Source of the DNA: Forficula auricularia
Taxonomy: Eukaryota; Arthropoda; Insecta; Dermaptera; Forficulidae
Reading direction: 5' to 3'
DNA length: 64,000 nt
Assembly (NCBI GenBank): GCA_024734495.1
Contig: JALMQS010000085.1
Span: 20,365,539-20,429,538, forward strand
Part shown: in pieces, positions 44,161-54,150 of the stretch
Numbering within the stretch: position 1 is the stretch's first letter
Layout: each line of letters opens with the position of its first letter
Notes under the pieces: generated by a model
Told to the model about the DNA's origin: nothing
The model's database searches: none
Seen by the model: the letters and a program-made list of their open reading frames with translations, nothing else
Position numbers and translations under genes: made by a program

Positions 44161-44825
44161 TATTGCTCACCCTATGATTAAAAGTCTAATAAACTGGAGT
44201 CTCGGGAAAGTGAGTGGTTGTTGAGATTTTGTGAGATGTATTGATTATGTGATGTTATATAGTGGATTTGACGTATTTCTATGGTTGTTTTGATCTTGTA
44301 TGTGTATTTATTATATAAAATTGTAAATTATAACTGGGATAATTCCCGTATATTAAATAAAAAAAAATATCCAATCAGATAATTGAACCCATGAGAAATA
44401 ACAGAGAAAAGACTAATGATGAAAGTCAAACCTTCGAAACAAGTCTCTAACAAATAACGTATAAGTAATATATAAATGGTGGGCGAATGCGTCTCTTTGT
44501 CAAGTCAAGTGCAGCTCCCATTAAAATTGTATTTTTATTTTTGTAATTTAATTAATATCAAAGAAGAAAAGTGAGATGAATATAAAGAAAAATTGAAAGA
44601 ATTACAAGCAAATTTCAATAAGTTTTGAAAAGTTTAAATGCTGGATTTAACTAATTTTAAAAATTTGACCAAGTATATAGCCATCGTCTTTGTACGCTAG
44701 ACTGATTAAAAAAAAATTCAAGCGAAACCTGCAGAGAGGTATGCATTCGAATAGACCGCTCTGGGTGGCGGGGTGCATCCGCAGGGGAGATGTTCAAAAC
44801 CATATTTGAAAATGAATAAAATATT

Positions 44826-45062
44826 AAATTTTATTATTAAATGAATTTAACTTTTAAGGACATCATAGATATTAGAAAATATTTTTACATTGCATATCAG
44901 AGAGGTTCGTCCCCTTAGGAATCGAACCCAAGCGCTAACTAAGCTTGCCGGGCCAGTAGCCAAGCCCTTAGACAAATCTCTCTCTGACATGCAACATATA
45001 TAAGTATTATAGCTAAAGATGTCTATGATGTCCTTAAAAGTTAAATTCATTTAATAATATTA
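44826..45062. mobile_element. Hairpin MITE carrying a tRNA-like repeat
   Basis: The arms AATGAATTTAACTTTTAAGG (44841) with ACATCATAGATATT and their inverse (45020-45055) enclose about 150 bp. The interior is the reverse-strand tRNA-like repeat described at 44880-45000. Either the tRNA-like repeat inserted into a hairpin MITE, or this is a compound element. Confidence 0.6.
44880..45000 (-). repeat. tRNA-like repeat with inverted ends, copy 3
   Basis: Reverse strand: ATGTCAGAGAGAGATTTG, an internal tRNA-like portion, then GGGTTCGATTCCTAAGGGGAC (B box) and CCTCTCTGATATG as the inverted end. The layout equals 10793-10945. A functional cloverleaf cannot be drawn with confidence. Confidence 0.6.
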
Positions 45063-45064
45063 TA

Positions 45065-45635
45065 TACTGGGTTGATTTTTGAAATAATTTCCATCTTTTT
45101 TCAAAAAAAGACACTCAAAAAGATACTTAAATCTTTGTTTTTACTGATTAAATTTTATGTTTAGTATACTTTTTATTAATAAATATATTTCTATTATATT
45201 TGAATTTTATTATCTATTAAAATTTTCAAATAATTATTTTCTTTTTCGTAATTACATTTTTATACAGTCTTCTTATATTCTTATATGTGGCTTGTGAAAA
45301 TATGCAATTGCATTAAATTAAATTTTTTTAATTTGCATATCTACGAGTGGCTCTTTATAAAATATAAAAAACCGGATTGCTGCTCTCTCTGGCCTTATGT
45401 CGGCCCCCACATGAAATTTCGGTCCCGGGGCACAAAATCTGAATCGGGCCCCTTATTATGGAATAATTATGAGTTTTTTTATTAAGTGGATAAGTATTTT
45501 ACTCTACGGATTTTTTTCTAACATACCCCATTGAAAAGAGCTCCAGGGACCCATAGGTGCACTTGGAGCCCCTTGCGAGGGCTATGGCCCACCCTGTATT
45601 TAGTATATACATATTTATATTCGGTATATGTGTAT
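45065..45635. other. Unassigned; short transposon-end-like patch
   Basis: AT-rich except for 45375-45455 and 45540-45600, which are GC-rich. GGCCCACCCTGTA at the end of the second patch resembles a MITE terminus (compare CCACCCTGTA at 2510), but no left end was found. Confidence 0.3.
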
Positions 45636-45639
45636 ATAT

Positions 45640-45735
45640 TTATATGTTTATTTGCATTAAGCAGAAGACAACCTCATTGATTTTTCTCTATGAGTCAAGA
45701 ATTCTGCTACTCTCAGCAAAACAAAATCTTTTAAA
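45640..45735 (+). repeat. Single arm of the 41-kb hairpin repeat family
   Basis: TTTATTTGCATTAAGCAGAA, GACAACCTC, and CTGCTACTCTCAGCAAAACA follow the order seen at 41146-41230. A third copy is at 48260-48355 and a weaker one at about 12005-12090. Confidence 0.5.
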
Positions 45736-45964
45736 TAAATAAATATGTAAGAAGCCTTATAGATATATATAAGTTGTTATCAATGGAAAAGTTTAGTAAA
45801 AAATATTCTTCCTAGCTTAGAAAATAATCTGGTTTGTTAAATGTTCTATCAATATATAGACACAGATTTGAATTTTCTGTTGTTTCTAAATTAAGGATGA
45901 TTTTTTATACACATTGAGTGTAGCTATTTTTTGTTTCATTTTTATTAAAAAAAAATGTACGTAT

Positions 45965-46255
45965 TATATATTTTTAATAAAGTTTTTCTGTTTCGCTTTA
46001 GTCAAGAGCAGAACATTTTATTAATTTGTAATTCACTTTCATTCAATTGTATTCATTAATTTTTGTCACCCCAGCAATGTATATCCAATTTGCAACATCC
46101 ATGCATCAATTGAATTATGAAAGGAGTTTATTTATTTTTCTGCTTGCTAATCACTACAAATCCATTTTGTAACTAAAAGGATAAAAGTGTTTAAACTCCC
46201 CTCTCATACTAGCCCTTAAATCTACGCAAAAGCAAAAGATAGTTATGTTATAGAC
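45965..46255 (-). repeat. Dispersed inverted repeat, right copy of segment 1
   Basis: Inverse of 36510-36805. Sequence differences include a C-rich CTCCCCTCTCATACTAGCCC where the other copy, complemented, has a slightly different purine tract. Both ends fade into AT-rich DNA. Confidence 0.75.
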
Positions 46256-46427
46256 TTACAATAATATTAAAATTATTGGATAAAAAATACTTGGTAGGTT
46301 TCACATTTTATACAATAATTTAAAGAAAATGTTTCACCAAGTACCAACACCAAATTCCTTAAAAACTATACAATAACAAATTCAAATTTAGGGAACGAAG
46401 AAAAGATTATTTTTATTACAGACAAAA

Positions 46428-46522
46428 GGATCAGCCGGGGCTCGAACCCGGGATCTTTGCATATGTACTGCAATGCTTTGTCATAAGAGGTTTACCTCCT
46501 ATATCCACTAAGCTACTGATGC
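46428..46522 (-). repeat. tRNA-like unit, upstream copy
   Basis: Reverse strand: it begins GGCATCAGTAGCTTAGTGGATA (A-box-like) and ends CCGGG-TTCGAGC-CCCGG as a perfect T arm, with CTGATCC pairing back to GG(C)ATCAG as an acceptor stem, one base bulged. TTTT follows at once, as a pol III terminator would. At about 95 nt it is too long for a standard tRNA unless it has an intron or long variable arm. A tRNA-derived SINE head is the safer reading; the duplicate copy at 46790-46875 is cut short at the 5' end. Confidence 0.5.
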
Positions 46523-46735
46523 CCGAACCCAAACTAATACCCTTTGTCTATATGAATTATGGAATTTCTTTTTTAATCCTCTCCTCGTTCATTTTTTGCA
46601 GCGTAGGCCTTGATTCATTAATTAAACAATTAATTATTCCAGCGACCCCCAATCGATCGCAGACCCCAAAGATCGAAAATAATTTTCTCTTCACCCGGGG
46701 CGCGACCACAACGAGGCCGTGTAAAGACAATTACT
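46523..46735. other. Mixed-composition stretch, possible exon
   Basis: This interval between the duplicated tRNA-like units is less AT-rich. It includes a pyrimidine run ending TTTTTTGCAG (46591-46602), like a splice acceptor, followed by an open frame to 46737 with a GC-rich end (CACCCGGGGCGCGACCACAACG). No known domain is seen in the 72-residue frame. It could equally be part of the duplicated repeat. Confidence 0.2.
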
Positions 46736-46984
46736 AACAAATTCAAATTTAGGGAACGAAGAAAAGATTATTTTTATTACAGACAAAAGGATCAGCCGGG
46801 GCTCGAACCCGGGATCTTTGCATATGTACTGCAATTGATTTGTCATAAGAGGTTTACCTCCTATATCCACTAATACTATACAATAATATTTTTTCTCAAA
46901 CCGGGACAATTTCGAGAGTTTATTCGAAATAAAAAAATGAGCAACATCTATATTATTATACAAAGAGAGAATTATATTGAGCAA

Positions 46985-47540
46985 TGTACCATATGATTCA
47001 AAAAGTTAGTCTTTTTTTGTGAAGTGGTTACGAAAGAAAAAGAATTAAGTAGTAAAGCTTTTTAATTAATCTTAACTGAGCTTAACTTCATATATGTCAC
47101 TAGAATGAACTCAGGTTAAAAATTGCTCTAATTCCAGGCAGCCCTGGTATTAAATCACGCATAAAAATAAAAATTTGCTCATTGAGCTTTAAAATGTTTG
47201 AAACACTGAGAAACATATTTTTCAACTATGATTTTTTTCTCTTAGGATAACTGAATTCATTTCAATTTATATTTAAATTTATTAATAGGCCAGCTATAGT
47301 ATAGGTAAAGAGTCTTGGAAAAAGTTTTCAGTTTTGAGGCTTAAAAATTGTTGCATTTTAGCATTAGATGCTAAAAATAAAAACGGTCAAGTCTTATATC
47401 TTCAACAAAAGGTAATAAAAAGCACTTCTAATTCCTTAGAAGTGAATAAAATGGGGGGTACTTTTTTTGAAACTCGTGGGGGTTACTTTACATGAAATTT
47501 GGGGAGAGTCATGAGGCTAGCTAGGGTGGGCACCCCTGTT
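46985..47540. other. Unassigned AT-rich stretch
   Basis: I see nothing here beyond AT-rich sequence. A short G-rich patch at 47450-47535 (GGGGGGTACTT, GGGTGGGCACCCC) does not match any family above with confidence. Confidence 0.3.
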
Positions 47541-47541
47541 T

Positions 47542-48212
47542 TAGGGTTCCGTTTAAGCGTAGAACCTGGCACTGTTAGTGTCTCGTAAACTAGAAACTTT
47601 ATTTATACTTTAGTTTAGTTTACAAGTATTCTGTATTTATCCCCCCCCCCAAATGAAAAATCGTATTAGAATTTTATTTGTATTAATATTTTGAATAGAG
47701 TTAAATTTCGTGTGGAGTCACAAATAAAATATCTTTATATATATATATACGAGCTTTTCGTGCGTGCCTTCGGCACGCCCTCGCCTCGTTAATTAATACA
47801 TATTTGATGTTTTTTAATTTAAAATCAATTGGTGTTTTTTCATTTTCATTCGAGTTCAAATGAATACAATATTATCTCGACACAAAGTCTAAATCATAAA
47901 TATCTAGTTTTAGTAAGAGAGATCAAGATAGAAATATTACTGTCCCAATGGTGTAATCGCTAGAGCCAATGACCATAGTTCAAGAGTTCGTCGGTTCGAT
48001 TCTAGGCAAGAGCGTAATTTTTTTAGAGAAATTTCTCTAAGCGTTGTTACAAATTAATCTAGACGAATATTATATAGTATATATCATGCGGTGTGAGGTG
48101 AATTTCTATTTTTTAAGTCAAAATATCGAAATTCCAGATTTCATAATTGTCAGTTTAACGAACTAGCCGAAAATTGGTAGCAGATATACAAACTTATACA
48201 AAGAGATATTTT
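47542..48212 (-). repeat. Dispersed inverted repeat, right copy of segments 2 and 3, split by an insertion
   Basis: 47542-47730 is the inverse of 37484-37664 (landmark AGGGTTCCGTTTAAGCG) and 48066-48212 the inverse of 36966-37110 (landmark AAGTCAAAATATCGAAATTC). Between them lies a block of about 335 bp absent from the other locus. Confidence 0.7.
47738..48072. mobile_element. Insertion with TATATACGAGC-hairpin end and tRNA-like part
   Basis: Comparison with the 37-kb paralogue marks this block as inserted. One side is a TA run then CGAGCTTTTCGTGCGTGCC with a perfect hairpin GCGTGCC-TTC-GGCACGC (about 47763-47779). The same end occurs at 54080-54120, so it is a repeat family, possibly Helitron/Helentron-like. 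Toward the other side, 47942-48015 is tRNA-like (GTGTAATCGCTAGAG; CGGTTCGATTCTAGG). Whether these are one element or two is unclear. Confidence 0.5.
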
Positions 48213-48214
48213 AT

Positions 48215-49165
48215 ACTATATATAGTAAATATATTATTTATATTTGATATATAAATTAGTGAATGTTTATTTTCATCAAACAGGGGACAACCTCCTTGAT
48301 TTCTCTTTATGAATCAACAACTCTTCTACTCTTGGCAAAACAAAATATTTTCAATTAAAACAAGATTTCTATTACTTTATAGAATAATTTGTGTTTCTAC
48401 ATATTTGTTAAGTAAAGGAAAAAAAACTATAGTCATAAAATAACTTTGAAATTTATACTTGTGTAAGTAACATAGATAAAACAAATCACAATTTGTTGAT
48501 TTAAACAGAAAATCTTCATTTCATGTTAATCGAAAACCCAACCATAAAATTAATTTGATTGACTCGTTGCAAATTTAACATGCACATTTTAAAAGACTGT
48601 ATCAAGAAACGAGTCACAGATTTTTAAATAAATTAGATATTATAGAATTGATTGAGAAGTTCTTTTTGGTAAAAAATTCATCCTTTTCTGTGAAATTATA
48701 TAGTGAGAAATCAATGAAATGAACACACGTCTACCTATAATGAATCCAGAAGTAGAGCAGAAAATTTATTAAAAGGAAAATGTGAAAATTCATATTTACC
48801 AGATGGATCCTAAGCTACTCCGGTCCTTTGTTTCTTGGTCTTATATTTTGTATTTTTTTTTCTTTTTTTGTAAGAAATCACAAGAGAATATCTTGTAATA
48901 AATCCGAGCTGTCAAGGTTAATTTTTATTACTTGTCAGAAGGATTATATTCAGGGCTGTAGTGGAGGATATATGGAATATACCCTGTGGTTTGATCTGAG
49001 CAAATACCGTACACCCTGTGTTAGGCTGTACATTTTATTTTAAATTACAGTTTCGTCATTTATAAAATACCCCTTTCCCGGCTTATAGAGTATATATACT
49101 CTCTGATTTTTACGGTCCATTTAGTGTATACGTTGATTAATTTGAATAGTCATTTAAAAAAAAAA
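48215..49165. other. Unassigned stretch with one repeat arm
   Basis: 48260-48355 is a copy of the hairpin-family arm (CATCAAACAGGGGACAACCTCC; TACTCTTGGCAAAACAAA). The rest is AT-rich with no gene; the short forward frame at 48828-49043 has no known domain. Confidence 0.35.
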
Positions 49166-49210
49166 TCAGTCGAATAGAGAACCTCCTCCTTTTTTGAAGT
49201 CGGTTAAAAA
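49165..49210. repeat. Solo end of the CCGACTTC element
   Basis: TCAGTCGAATAGAGAACCTCC followed by TCCTTTTTTGAAGTCGGTTA is the exact inverse of the start of the element at 55937. Nothing else of that element is nearby. Confidence 0.75.
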
Positions 49211-49685
49211 TACACTATTTTGGTTTCGACTCACTAATGTTACAGGTCAGAAACGATTGGACATTCACATTTTGAACTGAGCAAACAATATCTTCAGGTG
49301 AGTCAATTATACTCTTCGACAAAAAATTTTCCCCGTAAATCTAACAATGGATTCCAGTAGAGTTTTATTATTTATCTATTTTTTACAACATTTCAGAGTT
49401 TTGAGATATTATTGGTCAAAACGACGAAAAAGGCCATTTTGACCTATTTTCGGAACCCATTAAATATTAAACTGCAATGTTTGAAATCAAAATATTTTGT
49501 TGTCGTAATAGAAAACAACTTCCTCTTTGATTTTCAAATTACTACTTGTTTTTAGCTCAATTAGAACTCGAGTTATAACTAAATAAACTGCAACGGATCG
49601 TTGCTAAACTTTATCCAAATTCATTTAAAATATTAATCAAGCTTGAGTTGTTTACCAAAAAAGAATTTAGTCTTTTTGATTTTAA

Positions 49686-50545
49686 GTCGATTCTTCCACG
49701 TTTTCAGTAGAGGTTGCCATTAATAGTCAAAACATCAAAAATGGAATGCAATAAGGTTATTCCTATAGTATTAGATGAGAATCGATCGTTATTTTTATTT
49801 TAAGTCGATTCCTCCATGTCTTCAGCAATGGTTACCAATAAAAACCGAAATGTCAAAAATCCAATATAGAATGGTTATTCCTCAAGTATTAGATGATAAT
49901 CAATCGCTATTTTTGGTTTAAAGTCGATTTCTCTGTGTCTTCAGCAATGGTTACCAATAAAAACCGAAACGTCAAAAATCCAATATAGAATGGTTATTCC
50001 TCAAGTATTAGATGATAATCAATCGCTATTTTTGGTTTAAAGTCGATTTCTCTATGTCTTCAGCAATGGTTACCAATAAAAACCGAAACGTCAAAAATCC
50101 AATATAGAATGGTTATTCCTCAAGTATTAGATGATAATCAATCGCTATTTTTGGTTTAAAGTCGATTTCTCTGTGTCTTCAGCAATGGTTACCAATAAAA
50201 ACCGAAACGTCAAAAATCCAATATAGAATGGTTATTCCTCAAGTATTAGATGAGAATCAATCGCTATTTTTGGTTTAAAGTCGATTTCTCTATGTCTTCA
50301 GCAATGGTTACCAATAAAAACCGAAACGTCAAAAATCCAATATAGAATGGTTATTCCTCAAGTATTAGATGAGAATCAATCGCTATTTTTGGTTTAAAGT
50401 CGATTTCTCTGTGTCTTCAGCAATGGTTACCAATAAAAACCGAAACGTCAAAAATCCAATATAGAATGGTTATTCCTCAAGTATTAGATGAGAATCAATC
50501 GCTATTTTTGGTTTAAAGTCGATTTCTCTATGTCTTAAGCAAAGG
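49686..50545 (+). repeat. 119-bp tandem satellite, 7.2 units, dimeric pattern
   Basis: Unit starts at GTCGATT are 49686, 49804, 49923, 50042, 50161, 50280, 50399 and 50518, i.e. a period of 119 bp (first 118). The first unit is diverged, the second nearly regular, the other five almost identical. Units from 49923 on alternate CTGTGTCTT and CTATGTCTT, a 238-bp higher-order period. A separate change, GATAATC to GAGAATC, switches once between the fourth and fifth units. The unit contains CCGAAACGTC but no CTGANGA before it. Confidence 0.95.
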
Positions 50546-50721
50546 TAACGGATAAGAAAACAACGCAGTTGCTATGGTTACTTATAAAATTTCCTCCCAA
50601 ATTTTTACCATTTCACAGCGAGAAGCCTAACCATTCTTACTTAAGTTAGGTTAAATGAGCTATCTTAAAAAGATCAAATGAATAAATTTTAAAGAATTTA
50701 AAATAAAAAATTAAAAAAAGT

Positions 50722-51285
50722 ACTATTTTATTCTAGAGTAAAGTACTTTAAAATATAATTTTACTAAAAACTTTATTTAACTTTTTTTGTGGTCCCCAAG
50801 GTACTTAATTAGGATATTAAATTTCATCAAAATTGGTTAAGTCATTTTCAAGATATTTAGAAAAAACTAAAAAAGTACTGAAATAAAGTACTAATGTTTG
50901 TGGGCCGATATGTACCAAAAACTAATCAGCGCTTCATTTTGTTAAAAGAATGCTAGGTTTTCAATTTCATTTCAATCGGTGCAACGGTGTGGAAAAAATC
51001 GTGGGCCAAAAAAACGATAACATACATCCATACATCCATCCATCCATCCGCACGCACTAAATGAAAAAATCGCACTTTTTGGCCTCTCGACGAGACCCCA
51101 GGTAATTTTTGGCAAAATCGTCACGTGCTAAAATTCAACCTAATTGAATACTACAATTTGTGACTTTAATTGAGTTCATGGGTTCCGTAGTCTTTACCTG
51201 AGGACCCTTTGAAGCCACGCTTGCCCCGAGAGCGATTACAATACTTTACCCATGCTTTGCATTGGATAAAGTAAAAACTAAAACT
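50722..51285 (-). mobile_element. Inverse copy of the 42-kb MITE, split by the satellite
   Basis: Its continuity with 49585-49620 is interrupted exactly where CTAAACTTTATCCAA meets TACTATTTTATTCTAG. In the 42-kb copy those two points are four to six bases apart. A CATC simple repeat (51025-51049) lies in this copy only. Confidence 0.75.
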
Positions 51286-51639
51286 ACGTGATTATAAAGG
51301 ATAATAAACATAGATAAAAACATAAGATCTTAGTTTTTTTAGTTATAACTCGAGTTCTAATTGAGCTAAAAACAAGTAGTAATTTGACAATCAAAGAGAA
51401 AGCTGTTTTCTATTACGTCAACAAAATATTTTGATTTCAAATATTGCTCTTTAATATTTAATGGGGCTCGAAAATAGGTCAAAATAGCCTTTTTCGTCAT
51501 TTTGACTGATATCTCAAAACTGTTGTAAAAAAATCGGAAAATTGCATGATAATCAGCGTATAAAACTATTGGAATCCATTGTTAGGCTTAAGAGGGACAT
51601 TTTTGTTTAATTTTTGTCGAGCAGTGTTATTATTTAAAA

Positions 51640-52370
51640 ATATTTGCCACCTATCTAACAATGTTTTAGTCCTCGTCCTGAGAGGATCTAGGGCACTCTA
51701 TACCTATTTGATTTTATAGGGAAAAAATTGCCCAATAATTTAAATATTAGTCGAAGTCATCATAAATTTGATATTTTTCCATGTGTTCTTCATTAAAAAA
51801 ATGTCCCCAAATGGAAGGAAGAATGACGAGCTGTCGTGGGTTTTTTATCTCAATTTCCACCATTCAGAGTTGACATTTCAACTATAGATCATTTATTTTT
51901 GAGTAAATATTTAAAACTAGTGACTTGTGTTGTCAGTTATCGTTCTTGCCTTATTTCTCTTTCCAATGGAAAATGGATTTCTACCCGAGAATATTTAATT
52001 TAAATGATAATTATTAATTTAACTCTAATTTCATATGCGCATCATATCAATGTTTACAAAAAACAAATAATTTGTAGCAATATTAATTAATTGTAACTGA
52101 GCTATATCTGTTTCTTATTAGTATCTGTTGACAGCGGATTAAATTCCACTTAGACTGACTGTATATTGGAATTAATTAATGTTGAATATTTAGAGCTAAA
52201 ATATCAACAATATATAAACAATGGCCTTGGCCTGTCGAATGTTTAAAATCTAATAAATGCTCATTGGTAGTTCATGGTTGGATGACCGGAAATGTTTGTT
52301 GTTGGCTTACTATTTGCTGTACGTAATCTTAGCTTCCTATTCAGGTCTAACGGCTTTTTATGTCTACACA
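51640..52370. other. Unassigned stretch
   Basis: AT-rich with no repeat family or coding signal that I recognise. Confidence 0.3.
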
Positions 52371-52374
52371 GATC

Positions 52375-52600
52375 TTTACTAAATACAGAGCTCAAATTTG
52401 TTCCTGTCTCGAATATGGCTCCCATATACCATCTTGCAATTCATGGGCGAAATAAGACTAATGGAAAATTCAGCCTTGTATCACTCGATTACTTGTCTTA
52501 GTAGAACTATCATCGCTCTTTCCCTCTTTTACAAATACAACCATGGTGTTCGTTCTAACGAGATAAAGTCAGTAATCCAAAGGGTCGTTTGTTAGAAATG
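52375..52600 (+). pseudogene. LINE C-terminal fragment
   Basis: Forward frames give YRAQICSCLEYGSHI near 52383, then in another frame RTIIALSLFYKYNHGVRSNE and IKSVIQ near 52500-52580. The order matches the LINE at 30569-30977. At least one frameshift and several stops separate the pieces, so it is a dead fragment. Confidence 0.75.
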
Positions 52601-52828
52601 TGTTTTAAACAGTCGCCACCTTTTCAAATCGTACAAAATTAATTCGTTAAGTTGTATATTCCTATAGAAAATGGAACTAGATTATTGGCTATGTCTTTTC
52701 AGGAAACTACAATCTTCAATGAGTCAAGATCGCAGTTCTATATGTACCTTTAACTTCAGCCCAATCTCCTCCCCTTCTTTTGTATGAGCGTCAAACTTAT
52801 CAAAACTGCTACAATTTTAGTTATAATA

Positions 52829-52920
52829 CTAGCTGGACCCCCACCCCGAAGCCCCCTCAGCACCCTCGCCCACCCCACCACCCCAATGTACAGATAAAAC
52901 CTTAATTTGATATATATAGA
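52829..52920 (-). mobile_element. Miniature Helitron (92 bp)
   Basis: On the reverse strand it starts TCTATATATATCAAATTAAG preceded by A and ends CAGCTAG followed by T, obeying the Helitron AT-insertion rule at both ends. Between them is a G-rich stretch like the tail of the Helitron at 16528-18719. There is no terminal hairpin, so this may be an internally deleted derivative. A second 5' start (ATTTTATATATATATTGG on the forward strand, near 53030) lies next to it in tandem. Confidence 0.6.
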
Positions 52921-53160
52921 TTTAATTTAAATTAGCAACCATGACGACCCCTGGACCCCCACCTTTCGAATACCCCCCAACCAGGACCCCCACCTACACC
53001 ACCATCCCAATGTACAGACAAAACCTTAATTTTATATATATATTGGTAAATTGGTAACCATGACGACTGTTTTTGTTGGGGGACAGACATACATATAGAT
53101 AGATAGGTACATACAGAGGCAGGCACAAATGCGCTTTAGTAGTATAGGATTACTGGGGAA
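52921..53160 (-). repeat. Tandem Helitron-related piece
   Basis: AAATTGGTAACCATGACGAC (53046) repeats, with small changes, the AAATTAGCAACCATGACGAC at 52928, both next to a Helitron-type TATATATA-AAATTAAGGTTTTGTCTGTACATTGG (reverse strand). So a unit of about 118 bp is present twice. The downstream GATAGATAGGTACATACAGAGG is simple sequence. Confidence 0.5.
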
Positions 53161-53164
53161 ATTG

Positions 53165-54065
53165 TTCATAGGGATGGTTTTCCGATGCAGTCCTCTATAT
53201 TTGATATGGGGCCTTAAATTAAAAACAAAATAAAAAAATTAAAAAAAAGTTTAATACACCACCGAACCAAAAAACCTTCAAAAAAAACTTTAAAATATAC
53301 ATAGTATAAATTAAAATTTGCAACACCTATTTTTTCATCTAATTTATTTCAGCAAGAATATATATAATATGATTTTAATACAGTTTCCAGTTCTTATATA
53401 ATCTCGTTAATAAAATAATTGCCATAACATTCCGCTAAAATAAAAGATAGCATTTTATCGTGCCACGGGGACCACTTCGAATAGTCCGAAGGCGATATTC
53501 CTCTTTAGATAATATTCTTATTTGAAAACTTCTCTAGATAATAATTTATATGTTCTTTTTTTCGTATAGATAAAAAAGGCTATAAAATTTTTTGAATTGT
53601 CTCCTAGAGGATATGGAAACAAAAAAATAGTAGTGTTTCTTGTTCTTATCAGATTAAAATATCAACATTTTGCGACATTTTGATTAAATAATAAAATGAA
53701 ATGCATCTGATGGGAAACTTTTGCAAATAGTTTTATATGAGGCGGAGATGGAAGATATTGCAATAACAATTTCTTTGTTGTTTGTTGATTCGGTATAAAA
53801 AACATGTTTTGCTTACACTGTTGATAAATGAATCGAAAGTTAAGACTGGAAATTACAAATGAAACGAAATTCTACTAGTGTACCTTCTAAATGAATAAAA
53901 TAGCTGAGAATTGTTTTTCTTTAACTACGATTTTTGGAGCCTGTATATTATTATAAGTTTTTATTTTTCGCTAATTGTCCTGTTATACTCGTGTGAGATG
54001 ATGTGATGGGGGAAAAGATGGTTTAGGTTTAGGGGCTAAAAATCCCTCACGTCTTTTAAAGATTC
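53165..54065. other. Unassigned AT-rich stretch
   Basis: I see no feature here. It may be unique sequence. Confidence 0.35.
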
Positions 54066-54079
54066 CCCCTATCCAAAAT

Positions 54080-54150
54080 ATATATATATACGAGCTGCTC
54101 CAGGCGTGTCTTCGGCACGCCCTCTACAGCTCGGCCCTGGCTGGCAGCGT
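54080..54150. repeat. TATATACGAGC-hairpin end, second copy
   Basis: A TA run, CGAGCTGCTCCAGGCGTG, then TCTTCGGCACGCCCTC parallels 47745-47785. The hairpin has one mismatched pair here. It is part of the same unclassified, possibly Helitron-like family. Confidence 0.5.

Larger units (their letters stand above)
46380..46880 (-). repeat. Partial tandem duplication containing two tRNA-like units
   Basis: A stretch of about 140 bp (46376-46515) is repeated 361 bp downstream (46737-46875) with almost no change. Each carries, on the reverse strand, a tRNA-like unit ending GGGTTCGAGCCCCGGCTGATCC followed by TTTTGTCTGTAATAAAAAT. Confidence 0.8.
49310..51630. mobile_element. Long-TIR element (2.3 kb) enclosing a MITE and a satellite array
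   Basis: The arms 49318-49585 and 51325-51625 are inverted, about 270 bp each: TCGACAAAAA outermost, then CTAACAATGGATTCC, GGTCAAAATAGCC/GGCCATTTTGACC, and TTTTTAGCTCAATTAGAACTCGAGTTATAACT innermost. The right terminus is clearer (CACTGCTCGACAAAAATT on the reverse strand) than the left. Inside is the family found alone at 42070-42660, in inverse orientation and split by the 119-bp satellite. No transposase gene is present. Superfamily not assigned. Confidence 0.75.

Noticed and set aside
49923..50517. CCGAAACGTC in each satellite unit considered as a hammerhead half-site
   Set aside because: GGTT...AACC could form a stem before it, but no CTGANGA precedes the stem; CAGCAAT stands there instead. 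Not a ribozyme as it stands.
49686..50545. Regular tandem repeats considered as a CRISPR array
   Set aside because: Whole 119-bp units are repeated with no unique spacers, in eukaryotic-type repeat DNA.
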